From the NCBI GenBank assembly GCA_003049465.1, contig PYSS01000036.1, positions 1 to 64,000 of the forward strand: a DNA stretch of 64,000 nucleotides, in the 5' to 3' direction. Under the pieces are notes generated by a model. It worked only from the letters and a program-made list of their open reading frames with translations, was not told the origin of the DNA and searched no databases. Source of the DNA: Magnaporthiopsis rhizophila (lineage: Eukaryota > Ascomycota > Sordariomycetes > Magnaporthales > Magnaporthaceae). This document shows positions 1 through 10,945 of this stretch, in pieces. The number at the start of each line of letters is the position of its first letter. Positions within the stretch are counted from its first letter, which is position 1. A program made the translations under genes and the position numbers.

Positions 1-649
1 TAGCCCTCGCTGATATCCGACCCCAATCGGCCATCCAAGACCCCTTGTGAGGGGTGCCCATGAATATGATGCCTTTGGTGCAATCGAATATGTCGCGAAG
101 GTGAGATTCGGGATGGTTTCGCGAGTGCAGAATAGCCTCTTTGCAGACAAGGCCGCCCAGACTGTGGGCAACGAAAATGAGGGGACGAGACCGCGCTTCG
201 CAGCTAGCTCTGTCTGTCGTCAGGTCGTTCAGAAGGTTCTTGGCATGGTCTTTCAGCCGATTATTCGATGCAACCGATCGTCGCAACACGTATGCGTCGT
301 ATCCGTACGTGAGTATGCGGGAGTTCTTGAGCTTTTGCGGTAGAAGGGTCCCTGGCCAGGGCGTGGACTGCCCGTCGGCGGTCCAGGTACTATCCCGGTT
401 CCCGGTCAAGCCGTGGACGAAGCAAATGTCGACCGTGGCATCGGGACAGTCGTGCAGAACTTTGACTCCATCGGGGAAGGGGGGGACTGGCGGCGAGCTC
501 TCCGAAGGGCCTGGTTGGAGCGGGTCTTGGCTCGGTTCTCGAGGCGGGCTCTCGGGAGGGCCCGGTTGGGGCGGGTTTTGGCTCGGTTCTGGAGGCGGAT
601 TGGGGCTACGCCGCTCCAAGCGACGTAGCAGTTTCCTGAATTTCCCCAT
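1..649 (-). CDS. SERAC1-like alpha/beta-hydrolase N-terminus, possible fungal NLR, cut by the window edge
   Basis: Reading the minus strand from the ATG at 649 gives 216 codons with no stop to the edge, so the gene continues to the left. Residues 1-15 are basic (MGKFRKLLRRLERRS); residues 16-60 are a proline-rich linker made of two 17-residue repeats. From residue 61 comes an alpha/beta-hydrolase fold: an oxyanion-type stretch ICFVHGLTG at 75-83, a W-rich loop (TPWPGTLLP), and the nucleophile elbow AHSLGG with Ser163, then a strand ending MGTPHKG at 197-203. This arrangement is that of the SERAC1/DUF676-like lipase domain, which in filamentous fungi is often the N-terminal effector domain of NACHT or NB-ARC proteins with ankyrin, WD40 or TPR repeats. 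That such domains follow here is inference, as they lie outside the window. It could equally be a stand-alone hydrolase. Confidence 0.8.
   Translation of the reverse strand, partial: MGKFRKLLRRLERRSPNPPPEPSQNPPQPGPPESPPREPSQDPLQPGPSESSPPVPPFPDGVKVLHDCPDATVDICFVHGLTGNRDSTWTADGQSTPWPGTLLPQKLKNSRILTYGYDAYVLRRSVASNNRLKDHAKNLLNDLTTDRASCEARSRPLIFVAHSLGGLVCKEAILHSRNHPESHLRDIFDCTKGIIFMGTPHKGSWMADWGRISARA
498..599. repeat. 51-bp in-frame tandem duplication
   Basis: Two adjacent 51-bp units (498-548 and 549-599) differ at only a few bases. They encode the two 17-residue Pro-rich repeats (core EPSQxPxQPGPxES) in the linker of the left-edge hydrolase. The length is a multiple of three, so copy number can change without breaking the frame. 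Confidence 0.85.
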
Positions 650-1289
650 CCGTTCTATTGTCGAAGTAACCAGGAAGGCGGCTTAGGCCGAAGCACAGTG
701 CAGGTAAACGCAATGTTTGATGGTTTAACAACCAAAGCCTGTCGGTTTCCGAAAATGCAAACTCGCAAAAAGGAGAGGAAGGGCGGGGGAAGCCAGCTAA
801 ATGCCCGCCCGACACGCCTACCTAACAACACACACAGCCAATCATTTTCGCATTTTGGTCGGGCTGAGCATTGCAATTTTGGCGATACAGACCTGTACAG
901 CCATTGGTGTGACCCACACAAAAAACGAACACGGTGCCGAACGAATAACATCCTGGCGCACCCACTCAGTACGACGACACAATTATAGGTGCGGAATGGT
1001 TAACAATTCAAACGGGGACAACCCGCCAGAAGCCGCACGCGTCCACGTTCTAACGCCACTTATCTGGAAGCAACCGAGCCCATACGGGACTTCACTCGCC
1101 CTCCACCAGCATCAGGCCCCTGCACGTGGAGTCAGTCGACTGAGCGCGCTCAATCAGGCAGCCCTGACGACCGGGGATGAGCCATTCGCAGTTTCGCTGT
1201 ATAATTGCTTATACTTAGACATGCATAGCTTAATCTTTAAGACAAGCATATGACTACTGGCAGAATCAATCAGGTAACTATCGTGCGCC
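650..1289. other. Intergenic, nothing recognised
   Basis: This is the probable promoter of the left-edge hydrolase. Frames on both strands are short and have no family features. I see no RNA gene or repeat. Confidence 0.5.
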
Positions 1290-1300
1290 GGGGTTGGCCA

Positions 1301-1320
1301 CCGCCCCTCTGAAAGGGCGG
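1301..1320. repeat. Short GC hairpin, related to one at 8.9 kb
   Basis: The arms CCGCCC and GGGCGG flank an 8-nt loop ending TGAAA. A related arrangement with the same CTGAAAGGGCGGA right arm occurs at 8859-8883. The role is unknown; it may be a shared piece of a dispersed element. Confidence 0.4.
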
Positions 1321-1809
1321 AGAATTAGTCACTGGAGGGGGGCGCGCCGGGGGTTTTCAGGCCCCGACGCGCCCCGCCGCCTGCGGGCGACCGCCGGCGA
1401 GCGCCGGAGGTGTCCACAGAGGCATCCGCTTTCCCCCTCTCTGTTCCCCAGGCTGCTTTCAGCGGGCATGTGGCCCCTCTTCAGGGGGAGGCCGGGTGGC
1501 GCCTAGGCCGCCCAGGAGGAGTCCTCGCCCCGCAGGTTCAGCTGTTCAGCGTCCCCTGCGGGTGGGTGTCTCCTGCTGCTCGTCGGAGTGCTGGCCAGGG
1601 CCAAACGTCCTCAGAGCCCAACCTGGGGCGACGGCGCCGGGTGGCGCCGCTGCACAGGGCATACCGGTTGAGCACAAGCGCCGTAGCGTGCACCGCTCCA
1701 GTGGTTGGCCGCCGCCATGATCCGCCTTGACCGAGGTGTATCTCCTACAAGGCTGCATAACGGTCCACGCGACGACGGCCTGTTCAAATAAGGGACGTCC
1801 CGGCATCCC

Positions 1810-2137
1810 AGCGACAGGGGCTGGGGCCCGGGAGATGCAGCGAGCCCCACACACCTGGGCGCCCCGGGGGGCGGTCCAGAGGGGAGCCAGCCTTCGACGA
1901 CCGCCGGAACGATCGCCCAATTCGGACAGTGTCCACCGTCCACCGTCCACCCGCCCGCNACCAGCGACAGGGGCTGGGCCGGGAGGTGCAGCGAGCCCCA
2001 CACACCTGGGCGCCCCGGGGGGCGGTCCAGAGGGGAGCCAGCCTTCGACGCCCGCCCCAGCGGCCGCGGGGGCCTAGAGGCTCCCGCGACCGCCGGAACG
2101 ATCGCCCAATTCCGACAGGATCCACCGTCCACCCGCC
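1810..2137. repeat. GC-rich imperfect tandem duplication with an unresolved base
   Basis: Copy 1 runs from 1810 to about 1950 and copy 2 from 1963 to about 2137. Both start with GCGACAGGGGCTGGG, share a nearly identical core through the end of GCCAGCCTTCGACG, and end in CGATCGCCCAATTC and a (CCACCGT)n tail. Copy 2 carries about 37 extra GC-rich bases before the CCGCCGGAACG segment. Position 1959, between the copies, is an N, so the assembly was ambiguous here. No convincing protein lies in the block, and long frames on both strands are compositional. Confidence 0.75.
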
Positions 2138-2275
2138 GCATCACTACTAGGGCCCCCCCACGCTGGCGACCGTCCCTGCCCTCTCCGAGGATTAGGCTGG
2201 GGGCGGGCGCTCGCACGGGGCATCCTTGTCTAAATGGGCGAGGGTGCCCATCCGCAACGCAGCTGGCGCCCAGGA

Positions 2276-2388
2276 GGGACCTAACCGCAGCGGGCGGGCG
2301 CTGCAGCAAACCCCGTCTTGAACGCCCTGGAGGGCGCAAGAGGGACCTAACCGCAGCGGACGGGTGCTGCAGCAGACCCCGCTTAAGA
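2276..2388. repeat. 66-bp spaced direct repeat
   Basis: Segments 2276-2322 and 2342-2388 begin GGGACCTAACCGCAGCGG and continue with a GGGYGCTGCAGCARACCCCG stretch, differing at a few positions. A weaker third relic (AACTAACTGCAGCG) follows at about 2392. This is part of the same GC-rich minisatellite-like block. Confidence 0.65.
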
Positions 2389-2558
2389 GGGGAACTAACT
2401 GCAGCGAGGTTGCGGAGGGCGTGCAGCGGCCGGCGTGCCCTCCAGGCGCCGCGGGGGCGACCCGGAGGGCAGCTAGCCACTGTACGAGACACGCCGCCGC
2501 GGCCCCGACCGTCGCGCCCGCAGGGGCGCTTCAGAGCACCCGGCAAGGCAGCCCGGGT

Positions 2559-2695
2559 TCCACCAAGTCAAATTCGACCAACCTACCCTGCACTCGCCAG
2601 CCAGGTTGAACGAGCGCCCAACCCACCCTGCGGACCCAGGCCACGACGAATCTCACCAAGTCAAATCGACACCCGACCTACCCTGCACCCGCCGC
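2559..2695. repeat. Approx. 89-bp spaced direct repeat
   Basis: The motif CACCAAGTCAAATTCGAC followed by CCTACCCTGCACTCGCC near 2559-2600 recurs near 2652-2695 as CACCAAGTCAAATCGAC followed by CCTACCCTGCACCCGCC. It extends the repeat block that begins near 1.8 kb. Confidence 0.55.
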
Positions 2696-2887
2696 CAAAC
2701 CCGCGACGGTACCAGCTACGAAACCCGCAGCGAAGCCCACTGCTGGGCCAAGAAAAGATGGACGAGGTCGCTTGAGCAAGTCCTACATGCGCCGTCGCCA
2801 TCGCACCACCCAACGTCGGCTCTCGGTCGCCGGGCTATAGACGACCCCGCGCCACCCAATCACGAGAAGGTCCACGCTAGTAAGACC

Positions 2888-3245
2888 ATGGTGACCATTG
2901 CGGACGCGGAGGGCCTCTGGACATGCCACCTAGTCAGCTATATCGGCATCGTGGTGACGGCGACGTCTGAGTACGGCACCAACGTCCACGTGAACGCGTT
3001 GGCGCATTCCCTTGGGTCGGAAAGCGAAGTCACCGACACGAATCTCGAAGATCAAGACTGGGCTGACAGAGAACGGCGCCATCAAATCGAAGGATATGAA
3101 GGCCTACATCAGCGTCCCGGACTTGACCACCAGCTACCCAGCTGGGTGGGACTCAGAGGACGGCGACTTCATTAAAAAGGCCATCGATCTCGCGGTCAAG
3201 GAACCTACCAGCCTGACCCGGCAAGCCGCCAATCAAGGCACTTGA
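2888..3245 (+). pseudogene. Possible frame-shifted gene relic, unrecognised
   Basis: From ATG 2888 a frame reads about 40 codons of protein-like sequence (MVTIADAEGLWTCHLVSYIG at the start), then becomes Arg/His-rich. From about 3012 a second frame reads a more protein-like stretch (SKIKTGLTENGAIKSKDMKA, then YISVPDLTTSYPAGWDSEDG) and ends at the TGA at 3243-3245. A single shift near 3010-3030 would connect them. I do not recognise the family. It may be a relic next to the repeat block, or chance. Confidence 0.25.
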
Positions 3246-4723
3246 CCGCATGAGGGACTCCCAGCTCAGGAACAATAACCCACCGGCCCTGGGACCATGT
3301 CGGTCACTAGTGACCAGCAGGTATTTGCTGATGGACAGAGGCTCTAGATTTACAAGCTAGGATTAAGGCACAACTGCTAGCAGTTGCAGCAACACACAGG
3401 GGTTTCTGACTTGAAAGGGCAACGTTTGGGTAATCATGTAATTTGGAATTTTAGTGGCGTTGGCATTGCATGGGAGTTTGTTGGTACTGCGTGGAAATTG
3501 TTGTTTGCTTCTTTTGGAATTTACGGAGTTTAAGGAGTTTAAGGAGTTTTCGTTCATATTAGTCCAGTACCCAAGATCCTGTCCTGTATGCCTGCTTTTG
3601 CCACTCGCAGAATGAGAGTTGAGATTGCATGGTACATACATGGTACCTAGGGTGCCTATTATATCGGGTATCTTTTTCCTCCGTCGGCGGCAGACACCGA
3701 ACGGCGCTTAAGGGGATAGTACGGAAGCCTGGTGGTCCCTTCGGCCACGGGTGGCCACACGGTGGTCGATATGGGATGCAGCGTCAGCGCTTAACTTGCG
3801 GCAACTGGCCGAGGCCGCATCCGTTGCCGACGGCTCGAACAGGCAGCAGGAGCAGCAGCCTTGCTCTGCGCGGCTGATTGATCTGGATTCACGAGCTGAG
3901 CACTTCGAGTGCGGCGAGACGCTCTTCGGAGGGACGCCATGGTCGGTGCGCTTCGTGTGTGCCGACATATCCGACATTCCCAATGAGTAAATAGGCCTTG
4001 CATTTGATCGCATCATGGCGAAGGCTACCGTCACCTGCCTCACTCCTTCGTTTTAATACTGGCTGGTACATGTGTGGGATTACGAGCCGATTCCGATGCT
4101 AGGAATGGGATACAACGATAACATGCGAGCGCGGCTCATGGTGAGAATAGCAAAGATTACTTTATGTATGTATGTCCAGCATGTACTGTTCTCTCCTTCT
4201 TTTTGACAATCAAAACAGCAAAAAACGGGGGCTGGTCTCGACTCTGTGCCAGGAAACGAAGAAGAAGCGAAGAAAAAGCAGTGTACAAAACCCCAGCCAA
4301 ATTACTCTCTGGCTCCGAATTGACAAAGAAAAACGCCCAGGGTATGCAAAGAGCAGAGGCAAACAAAAAACGATACATAGAAAAAGGGAGCAAAGTTGTT
4401 TCTCGTACAATTACAACTCCTTGGCCGAGCGGTCTATGTAGACAACCCTTGTCTCCCTTGTGACCACGAAGAGATAGACAGTCTGGGAGACACAAGACAA
4501 GTATCGGAAAATACGAGACAAAAAAGTGAGATTCCACTTGGAACCGGAAACCTGGTCCTATCCAACCGATCCCACCCAGGCCCTGGTCCAAGCGTATGCC
4601 GCCAACAAAAAGAACGCCGCCAAGTTCGTGGTCGTCGTGATGATCATGAAGAATAAACAAACAAGGGGATAAGAAGAAGAAGAAAAGAAAAAAAGAGAAA
4701 AAAGACAAGCTCGATAAACATCA
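3246..4723. other. Intergenic; one short open frame at 3712-3990
   Basis: This is the 3' flank of the Cut12-type gene. The plus-strand frame 3712-3990 has no ATG near its beginning but reads acidic, C/G-ending codons (for example ARLIDLDSRAEHFECGETLF) to a TAA. It could be the last exon of a small gene or a relic, and it has no family features that I recognise. The stretch 4140-4720 is A/G-rich on the plus strand and looks like untranslated sequence. Confidence 0.4.
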
Positions 4724-7148
4724 TCACGACCGGACCCTCCTGCGGGCGGCGCTCATAGGCGCGGCCGTGCGCCCCACAGGCGCGCTGACGTCCCTCCGCT
4801 CGCCCAGCGCCGGCTGCTTGATGGGCCTCTTCGCCGGCCCCCCGGTGCCGGCACCCCCGCCGGGCGTGACGGGGCGGGCACCTGCGCCGGGTGTCATAGG
4901 ACGGTTGTGTCCCATGGCGCTGCGCGCCCTGCCACGGCGCTCCCTGATCTGCGCCAGCGCCTGCTCGCGCGTCATGGTGGGAGTGAGCGCCGGGTTGGTG
5001 ATGTCGAACGAGGGCCCGTCCTCGTCGGTGGCCGACCACCCACGGCTGCTGGTGCTGCTGCGCACCGAGCTGCTGTGCGACGGTGTGCGCTGGAGCGCCA
5101 TCAGCCGCTTCGCCAGGCTCGGGTCCGTGTTCTCCTCCCGTAGCGGCACCTTGGTCGTCATGGTCGTCGTCTGCACCGCGCCGTATCGCGCCGCCGAGGT
5201 GTGAGGGCGAGGTGCTGGCTCAGGGGGCCGGCGGTGCTCCTCCTCCACCGTCGATGGCTCGGCGGGTTGGTTGCGTTCGTGCACGGACACCTGCGGCTCG
5301 TACTCTTGATCAGGGGTGGAACTCTTTGGCAAGGGCGCCGCCTCGGGGCTCCGTGTTCGCCCGCGGCCCGCGACTATAGTGGCCTCAAAATCCCTGTCGG
5401 TCGGGGTCTTCTCGCGCGCTGGTTGCTCCGGTTCCGATACGGGCAGCGCGGTATCGGGGGTCTCGTAGCGTCTGGACTGCGAGGGCGCGGGGATCCGGAT
5501 TTCCTCCACCACCGTTGTCTCGTGAACAAACTCTTGCTGAACAACTATCCCAAACATGGTCGGAATTTCAAAATTTGCACTCGGCTCGTCCTTCTGGTGC
5601 GGAGCGTCCAGCAGGGAAAGCAGCGACGCCCTCGAGTCGGAGAGGACGGCGAAGGCGGGCGGATCAAGGGACGGGGTCCGCGCAAATGCCTCTGGGCTGT
5701 TCTTCATCTCGACAGGAGTGAGGGGCGTGATTGGGGTGACCGGCTCGGCTGTGGTGTCGGCAGATTCTTCCTCTTCGACGATAGGGATGGACGGGGCAGC
5801 CATGGCCTCAGCCTCCTCCTGGGACACGGTGCGGAAAACGCCCTCCTCGGGGACGAAGATGGTACTACGCCTCGACGACCTGCGCTTGGGGTTTTCGATC
5901 CGGCTCCGCTTCGGGGAGAAGGTAGACCTCTGTGGCGACATGGACCTCTTACCCCCAATGATGGCGTGGTCGCTTGGGTCAACGATCTCCATCGACGGTT
6001 GCCTCCGGTGGGACTGGCCGAAGATGCTGGTCCGAGGACGAGACTTCATGCAGGGGCATGCGCGCAGGAGACACTCAGCCTGCAGGTACTCGACATGATC
6101 CTCGGCACGGTCGGCCCGCTGCTTCTCCCACTGCAACCTGAGAGACAGTTCCTCGATCTCGGCCTCGCTCGACTCTGAGAAGTCGACGTCGGTGGTCGAC
6201 GACGACGCCTGACGCGGCTTAGGACTCTCCTTCGCCGGTGAGGCGAAGTCGTCTTCGTGCTCATCGTCCCCGTCACCCCCCTCTTCGGTCCCCGGCTTAG
6301 GCAGTGGCAGGCGACCCTCGGCCGCGATCCTGGCGAGGTCCTCCTCAGACTTCGCCAGCGTCTTAAAGGCGTCACGCTCGTGCTCCACTACCTTGAGACG
6401 CTCCTGCACCTGCTCCAGCTGCTCTTGCACCCCGACGACCTCGTAGCGAGCGGCGAACGCCTCCTGTTCCTTAGCATGGGCGCGCTCCTTCTCCTCTGCT
6501 AGCGCCGTCTCGGCGGTTTTGGCGGCGGCGCGCGCCGCCTTGAGCTCCTCCTGCAGTTTGACGATGATGCTCTGCGACTTGAATGTGTCCTTTCGTGCGC
6601 GGCGGATCTCCTTCTCCCAGAGGGTCTGTGTGTGTGCATGCGTTTCCTTTGCGCGGCCGTAGTTTTCCTAAACAAAAGGGCAGGGGTGTTGTCAGCGTCG
6701 CCACGTTTGACACGTGTGGGCGGGGTAGGAAAAGAGAAGAGCGCACCATCACAGTCTCAAGCCTCTCGCCGACCTTGCGTTCCCTTTCCTTGCCCTCCTC
6801 GACCTGGCGGCGCAGTGCCCTGGCCTCATCCCGGTACCGGCGCATCTCGACCTCGGCCTCCTCTCGGCCCAGTATAGCGCGCTTGAGGGCAGCATCATTC
6901 GTCTTGCGCTCCAGCTGTTTGGACTGGACGGCGAGGGTGTTGAACTGGCTGATCTTGTCGTGAACCGAGCTTTCACGCGACTGCCCGCCGGCGGGGACGA
7001 TGGTGCCACTCCGTTGGAACGAGGACATGAAGGACGACGGCTCGCGCTGCTGGTTAACGCGGTCAGCTGAGGCTGCCTGCAACGGCGAGGCGGCGGCGGC
7101 GGCGGCTGGCGTCGGCGAGTGTTGACAGCTCGGCGTCGTCGGATCCAT
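4724..7148 (-). CDS. cut12: Cut12-type spindle pole body coiled-coil protein
   Basis: Two exons, 7148-6747 and 6667-4724, with a 79-bp GT-AG intron, give about 781 aa. The longer open frame starting at 7268 begins with GTG, so I chose the ATG at 7148; an undetected upstream exon is possible. Residues about 65-210 are a highly charged coiled coil (HDKISQFNTLAVQSKQLERK, later ENYGRAKETHAHTQTLWEKE spanning the splice junction, then IRRARKDTFKSQ), which I recognise as the conserved central region of fungal Cut12 proteins. The rest is Ser/Pro/acidic and low-complexity with many S/T-P sites, consistent with CDK or MAPK phosphorylation. Known role in fission yeast: an SPB component needed for bipolar spindle formation and for Polo kinase activation at mitotic entry. 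The role here is inferred from family membership. Confidence 0.75.
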
Positions 7149-8858
7149 GACGTGACGGGTGTCGTGAATCGCTCGGCATTCGAAGGTGGGATTTTTCACG
7201 CCGCGTTTTGCTGCGGTGGGTGCGTGCCTGTTTGCAGAGCTGGTTGATGTAGCGGCTGCTATGGACACGGAGCCGGATGCATGTGCCTCGAAAGCTGTGC
7301 TGAGTAAATGAAACAGTTACACGATATAGCTGTGTTGCTAGCTATACCCAAGGCAGGTTGGTGGGTTGGGAACGTGGATCGAGGCCCAACGTATTTTGGC
7401 AGCCGCCGCAGGGACTGTTTACCCGTGCAGTGTTGTCCACCCGTTTCTAGGGAGACGAGGCGCCGGGGCAGGTGGGGCCATTTAGCGCAACGGCCAACGG
7501 GCACAGCACGTGATTTTGCGCGGACCTGCAGGTCGCTGAGTGGCTGAAACTGGGGGCTGGTGCTGAATTGCCCAGCTGGTAATGAATATCACCGTATTAG
7601 CCCATTCCATTCTATTACTGGCTTGACGTGAAGCTCACCAAAGTGGCTGCACGCCCAACACAGCCAGCAGATCCCTGCTTGATTGGCCACGGCAGCGCAT
7701 CTCCTCTCTCGACTCGCATGCTGCACAAATTAGCTCGCTACCATCCATTGCCAACTGTCTCTCGGGAAAGGAATTATTGATTTTGTGTCCATATAAGGCC
7801 TTTGAACGCACAACCCCGAGTACATCGCGTTCACTTGCCGATATTTAAAAATAACCCAGATCACGGCGGCGTCCTCGAGATGTTGTGCCCTTTCAAGTTC
7901 CGAAACAGCCAAATAAATTGTCTTAAACACACGTTGGGATCCTGCACGATGGATCAGCGACAGGCGGCCGAGAACGAAGGCTGCGCCGGCGGAATATAAC
8001 TGCAGCAGTCTCTCCCAGCGTCGCTTGGCGCTTTCACCGGCACCAGCATCAGCCGAAAGCTCCCTTCTGTGGCTGAGCCCGCTCTAGGCAAATCCTCTTG
8101 GCCGTTCCGGATCCTCTGTTATCCGCGTGTTGGGCACACTCCTACACGCCTCGCTCGCGTTCGCCAGAGCAAGGCCGTCCCTGCGGGCGCACGCCACCGA
8201 CGCCATGTCAAAAATTTCTCCCAGCCAGCCAAGCGCAGGAACAGCTCGTCATGGATGCAACCTGTGCAGACGGCCAAGCGTGGCTTGGCGGTAGTTTGAC
8301 GTCTGGGCTTGACAGGTTCCGACTCGGGGCGCGGGTGGCTGTGCATCGCGAGGCCGTTGTCGATGGGAAGACTCTCTACGCTTGTGTAAATGAATCAATA
8401 CCCTAATCCAAAAACCGTCGACAAGGCAACATGACGTCGAGATATCACCAATTGGTCTAGATATCTGTTCTGTTGCAACCCGCCACGAGGTCTGGCCCAT
8501 GTAGCATTCGGGCAATCCTTTGCTATTTTGGCCCAATGATGCTACAGTACCGTAGGGCATGACATTGCCATCGCCCAACGATGCGCCCACGGCCCTCGCC
8601 TGATCTTCCATGCTTCCATCCATTGCCGAGGTGCCCTCCCTTTTTTTGTCTGCGTGGCAATCTAGTGTAGTGCCAAGACATGATCTGCTCGATGCACATC
8701 GATCCATCCCGCCAGCCTCAAATATCCTGGCCATAAAATATCAGCCCGTTGACAGCAGGCTGACTACGGTACCTAGGTAGCTAGGCTGGGCAACGGCGTT
8801 GCCGGTCGTAGTCTACAAGGGTCGGCTATCTTTCCCGTCGTGATCCCCCCGCGGAAAC

Positions 8859-8883
8859 CCGCCCTGTCGCCTGAAAGGGCGGA
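8859..8883. repeat. GC hairpin sharing its right arm with 1301-1320
   Basis: CCGCCC, loop TGTCGCCTGAAA, then GGGCGG. It is followed at once by a second small inverted repeat, CCCTC-CCATAAA-GAGGG. The shared CTGAAAGGGCGGA segment with 1309-1321 suggests a dispersed element, but the flanks do not match by eye. Confidence 0.4.
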
Positions 8884-10910
8884 CACCCTCCCATAAAGAG
8901 GGCCGTTCTAAAAGTGCTTCACAATGGCGTTTAGTCAGGCAAAGGTCTTTCATCCGAACATTAGCCATTTGCTGCTAGCAAGGTCATTGGCCGTTGTAAC
9001 AGCAATCGTCCCGGCCTCGGGACGATCAAGGGACGAGCGGGCGGCAGCGTGTTTCGAATACCCACGTCACTTTGCCAGAAAACGATGGGACGCCACCTCG
9101 TGTGGTTGAAGAGCCAAGCGATCGGGGGTGGGTGAGTGGGAACTGGGACTGTCTCTTCTTTCTTCTTGTCTTGTACTCATCGAGCGGACCAAGCGTGTCC
9201 ATGCGTGACAAAAGGACGTCTATTTTCGGCCTGTTTGTCCCGTGCCCAACCCAGCGGCGCAAGCAGCATACATAGCAGAGAGGACCTAAACCATAGGACG
9301 GGAACAGCAAGCGAGGCCTCTTGCTGCCGACTATCCGCCGAACAAAACATCCACCGCACTGACTCGTGGCAGAGGTCGCTGGGGTGCAGGTGGTGATGGG
9401 TGGGACCGGCGCCGGTTGAAACAAAAAAAAAAAAAAAAAGAACAGAGAAAGGCGTGGCGATACAGGTCGGCACGATGGCTCCGTAGAGTCGTTCTCGGAT
9501 CTGTACAGTACCACCGAGCATCGACGGGGCGGCGATTTGCCTCACAGACACTGGGAGTCGCATGCAACCACACACCGTGGCAAAAAAAAAAAAGCGTGAA
9601 CGTGAAGTGGCCGTTCATTACGACCTTGGTTCGTGGAGGCAAACCATCCTCCCCGTCCCGTCGTCGGTGGATGGGCCAGCTTTAACGCGAGATATGCATA
9701 GGCTTTCATCTAATAAGCTTCCGACTCGACCTGGGGAAGGAGTCCACGGGCAAAACACAGGACGGCAAGGCTTGCTTACCTCTGTGTTTATTATTCGCCG
9801 CTCAACCGGTACAGTTCGGAAGGAAAGCAACGGGATGAGCACCTCCCCGAGCCATCCGCCTGAACTATGAAAGCCTAGGTGGACTTGCTCACGGCCCGGT
9901 CTTTGCTCGGGAAGAGGAAGAGGAAACACAACTCCTGTGCCCGTCTTGAAAGGGCAGATCTTCGAAACTTTACTCGAGGGTTCGGGCGCGCGGGTTGGGA
10001 TGTGGATGCGTCGCGGATCTGCTCCGTGACAGGAAAGCTTGGCACACGCGGCCTGTGGAGAAGGACGGATCCTTTTTGTTTCCTCCTCGTCCGCCCATGC
10101 CGGGCCATCCGCCTGGATTGGCCGTGCGCGACGAGGCAGCCCAGCCTTCTGGTGTGGCAACGTCACCTCTGAGCCTCCATCTCCTCCCCCGTCTCCAATG
10201 GCAGGCAATATCTGACGGGAATAACAGGGTGATGGGAACACAAACGGCATTAGCGTTGTCACAACCCCGGCCTGGGAGGTGGCTGGGATTTTCCATCCAT
10301 GACACAGCTGCCAAGGCCAGTGGGCGCCAAGCGGGGTTTGTTGGACCAAAAGGAAAGGAACGAAATCTCGGTATCCCAGGGGAGGAGATGTCGAGGGCGT
10401 GGAGCCTCTTTCTTTTTCGGAAGAGCGAAAGTGAGACGGCGAAGAGTCTCATCGACGTTTGAGCTTCGCCGCACCACGCGCATCCGAGAGCCAGAGCCCC
10501 AGTAGGCTTATCCCATTTGGGGCTGACACATCCCGTCACAGCTCCAGTGCAGGGGCTGTGATTGGACACAAGAGCCTCGCCCCGCACAAGGGAGACCCTG
10601 GACCCAGTCGGGGTGGATCCCAACCTTAAATCTTCGTCGGCCAAGGGCGAAAATAAGAAAAAAAAAAAAAGCAAACGCCACCTTTTCTCGACGTCCACCC
10701 ATGCAGGCGCTTTCCCGTTATGGCTTTTCTCCCCCGGCACCACCGCTTGGGCTGCCGCCCGCTGTGCCATCCCGATTTCCCGATTGTCACTGGCCGGCTG
10801 CAGCGCACAGGCCTGACGCTAAGAGGCGCACCTTGTTTGGCCATGGGGCAGCCTCATTTCCAAGCCATCGGCGCTTGCGCTCGACGTTTGATCGAGGAGC
10901 CGCCAAAAGG

Positions 10911-10943
<33 letters not shown>
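10911..10943. repeat. 33-nt poly-A run at the gap edge
   Basis: This uninterrupted A run is followed by CC and then the N block. It is the likely cause of the assembly break. Confidence 0.95.

Positions 10944-10945
<2 letters not shown>

Larger units (their letters stand above)
7149..10945. other. Gene-poor region up to the assembly gap
   Basis: No frame on either strand looks like a real protein. It contains a hairpin at 8859-8883, a CTAGGTAGCTAGG motif near 8772, and homopolymer runs at 9422-9439, about 9582-9593 and about 10658-10670, ending in a 33-A run at the gap. The first few hundred bases are the promoter of the Cut12-type gene. Confidence 0.5.

Noticed and set aside
1..30. N-myristoylation of the MGKFRK start of the left-edge protein
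   Set aside because: Gly2 is present but position 6 is Lys rather than Ser or Thr, so the consensus is not met.
1611..2546. 311-codon minus-strand frame in the GC-rich repeat block
   Set aside because: It contains an unresolved base, repeats itself because the DNA repeats, and is Arg/Pro/Gly-rich by composition; frames on the other strand are equally long.
5201..6178. 325-codon plus-strand frame
   Set aside because: Antisense shadow of the Cut12-type coding region; Arg/Gly/Leu-rich with no family features.
7149..7268. Upstream extension of the Cut12-type frame
   Set aside because: Begins at GTG; the first ATG is at 7148. An unseen 5' exon remains possible.
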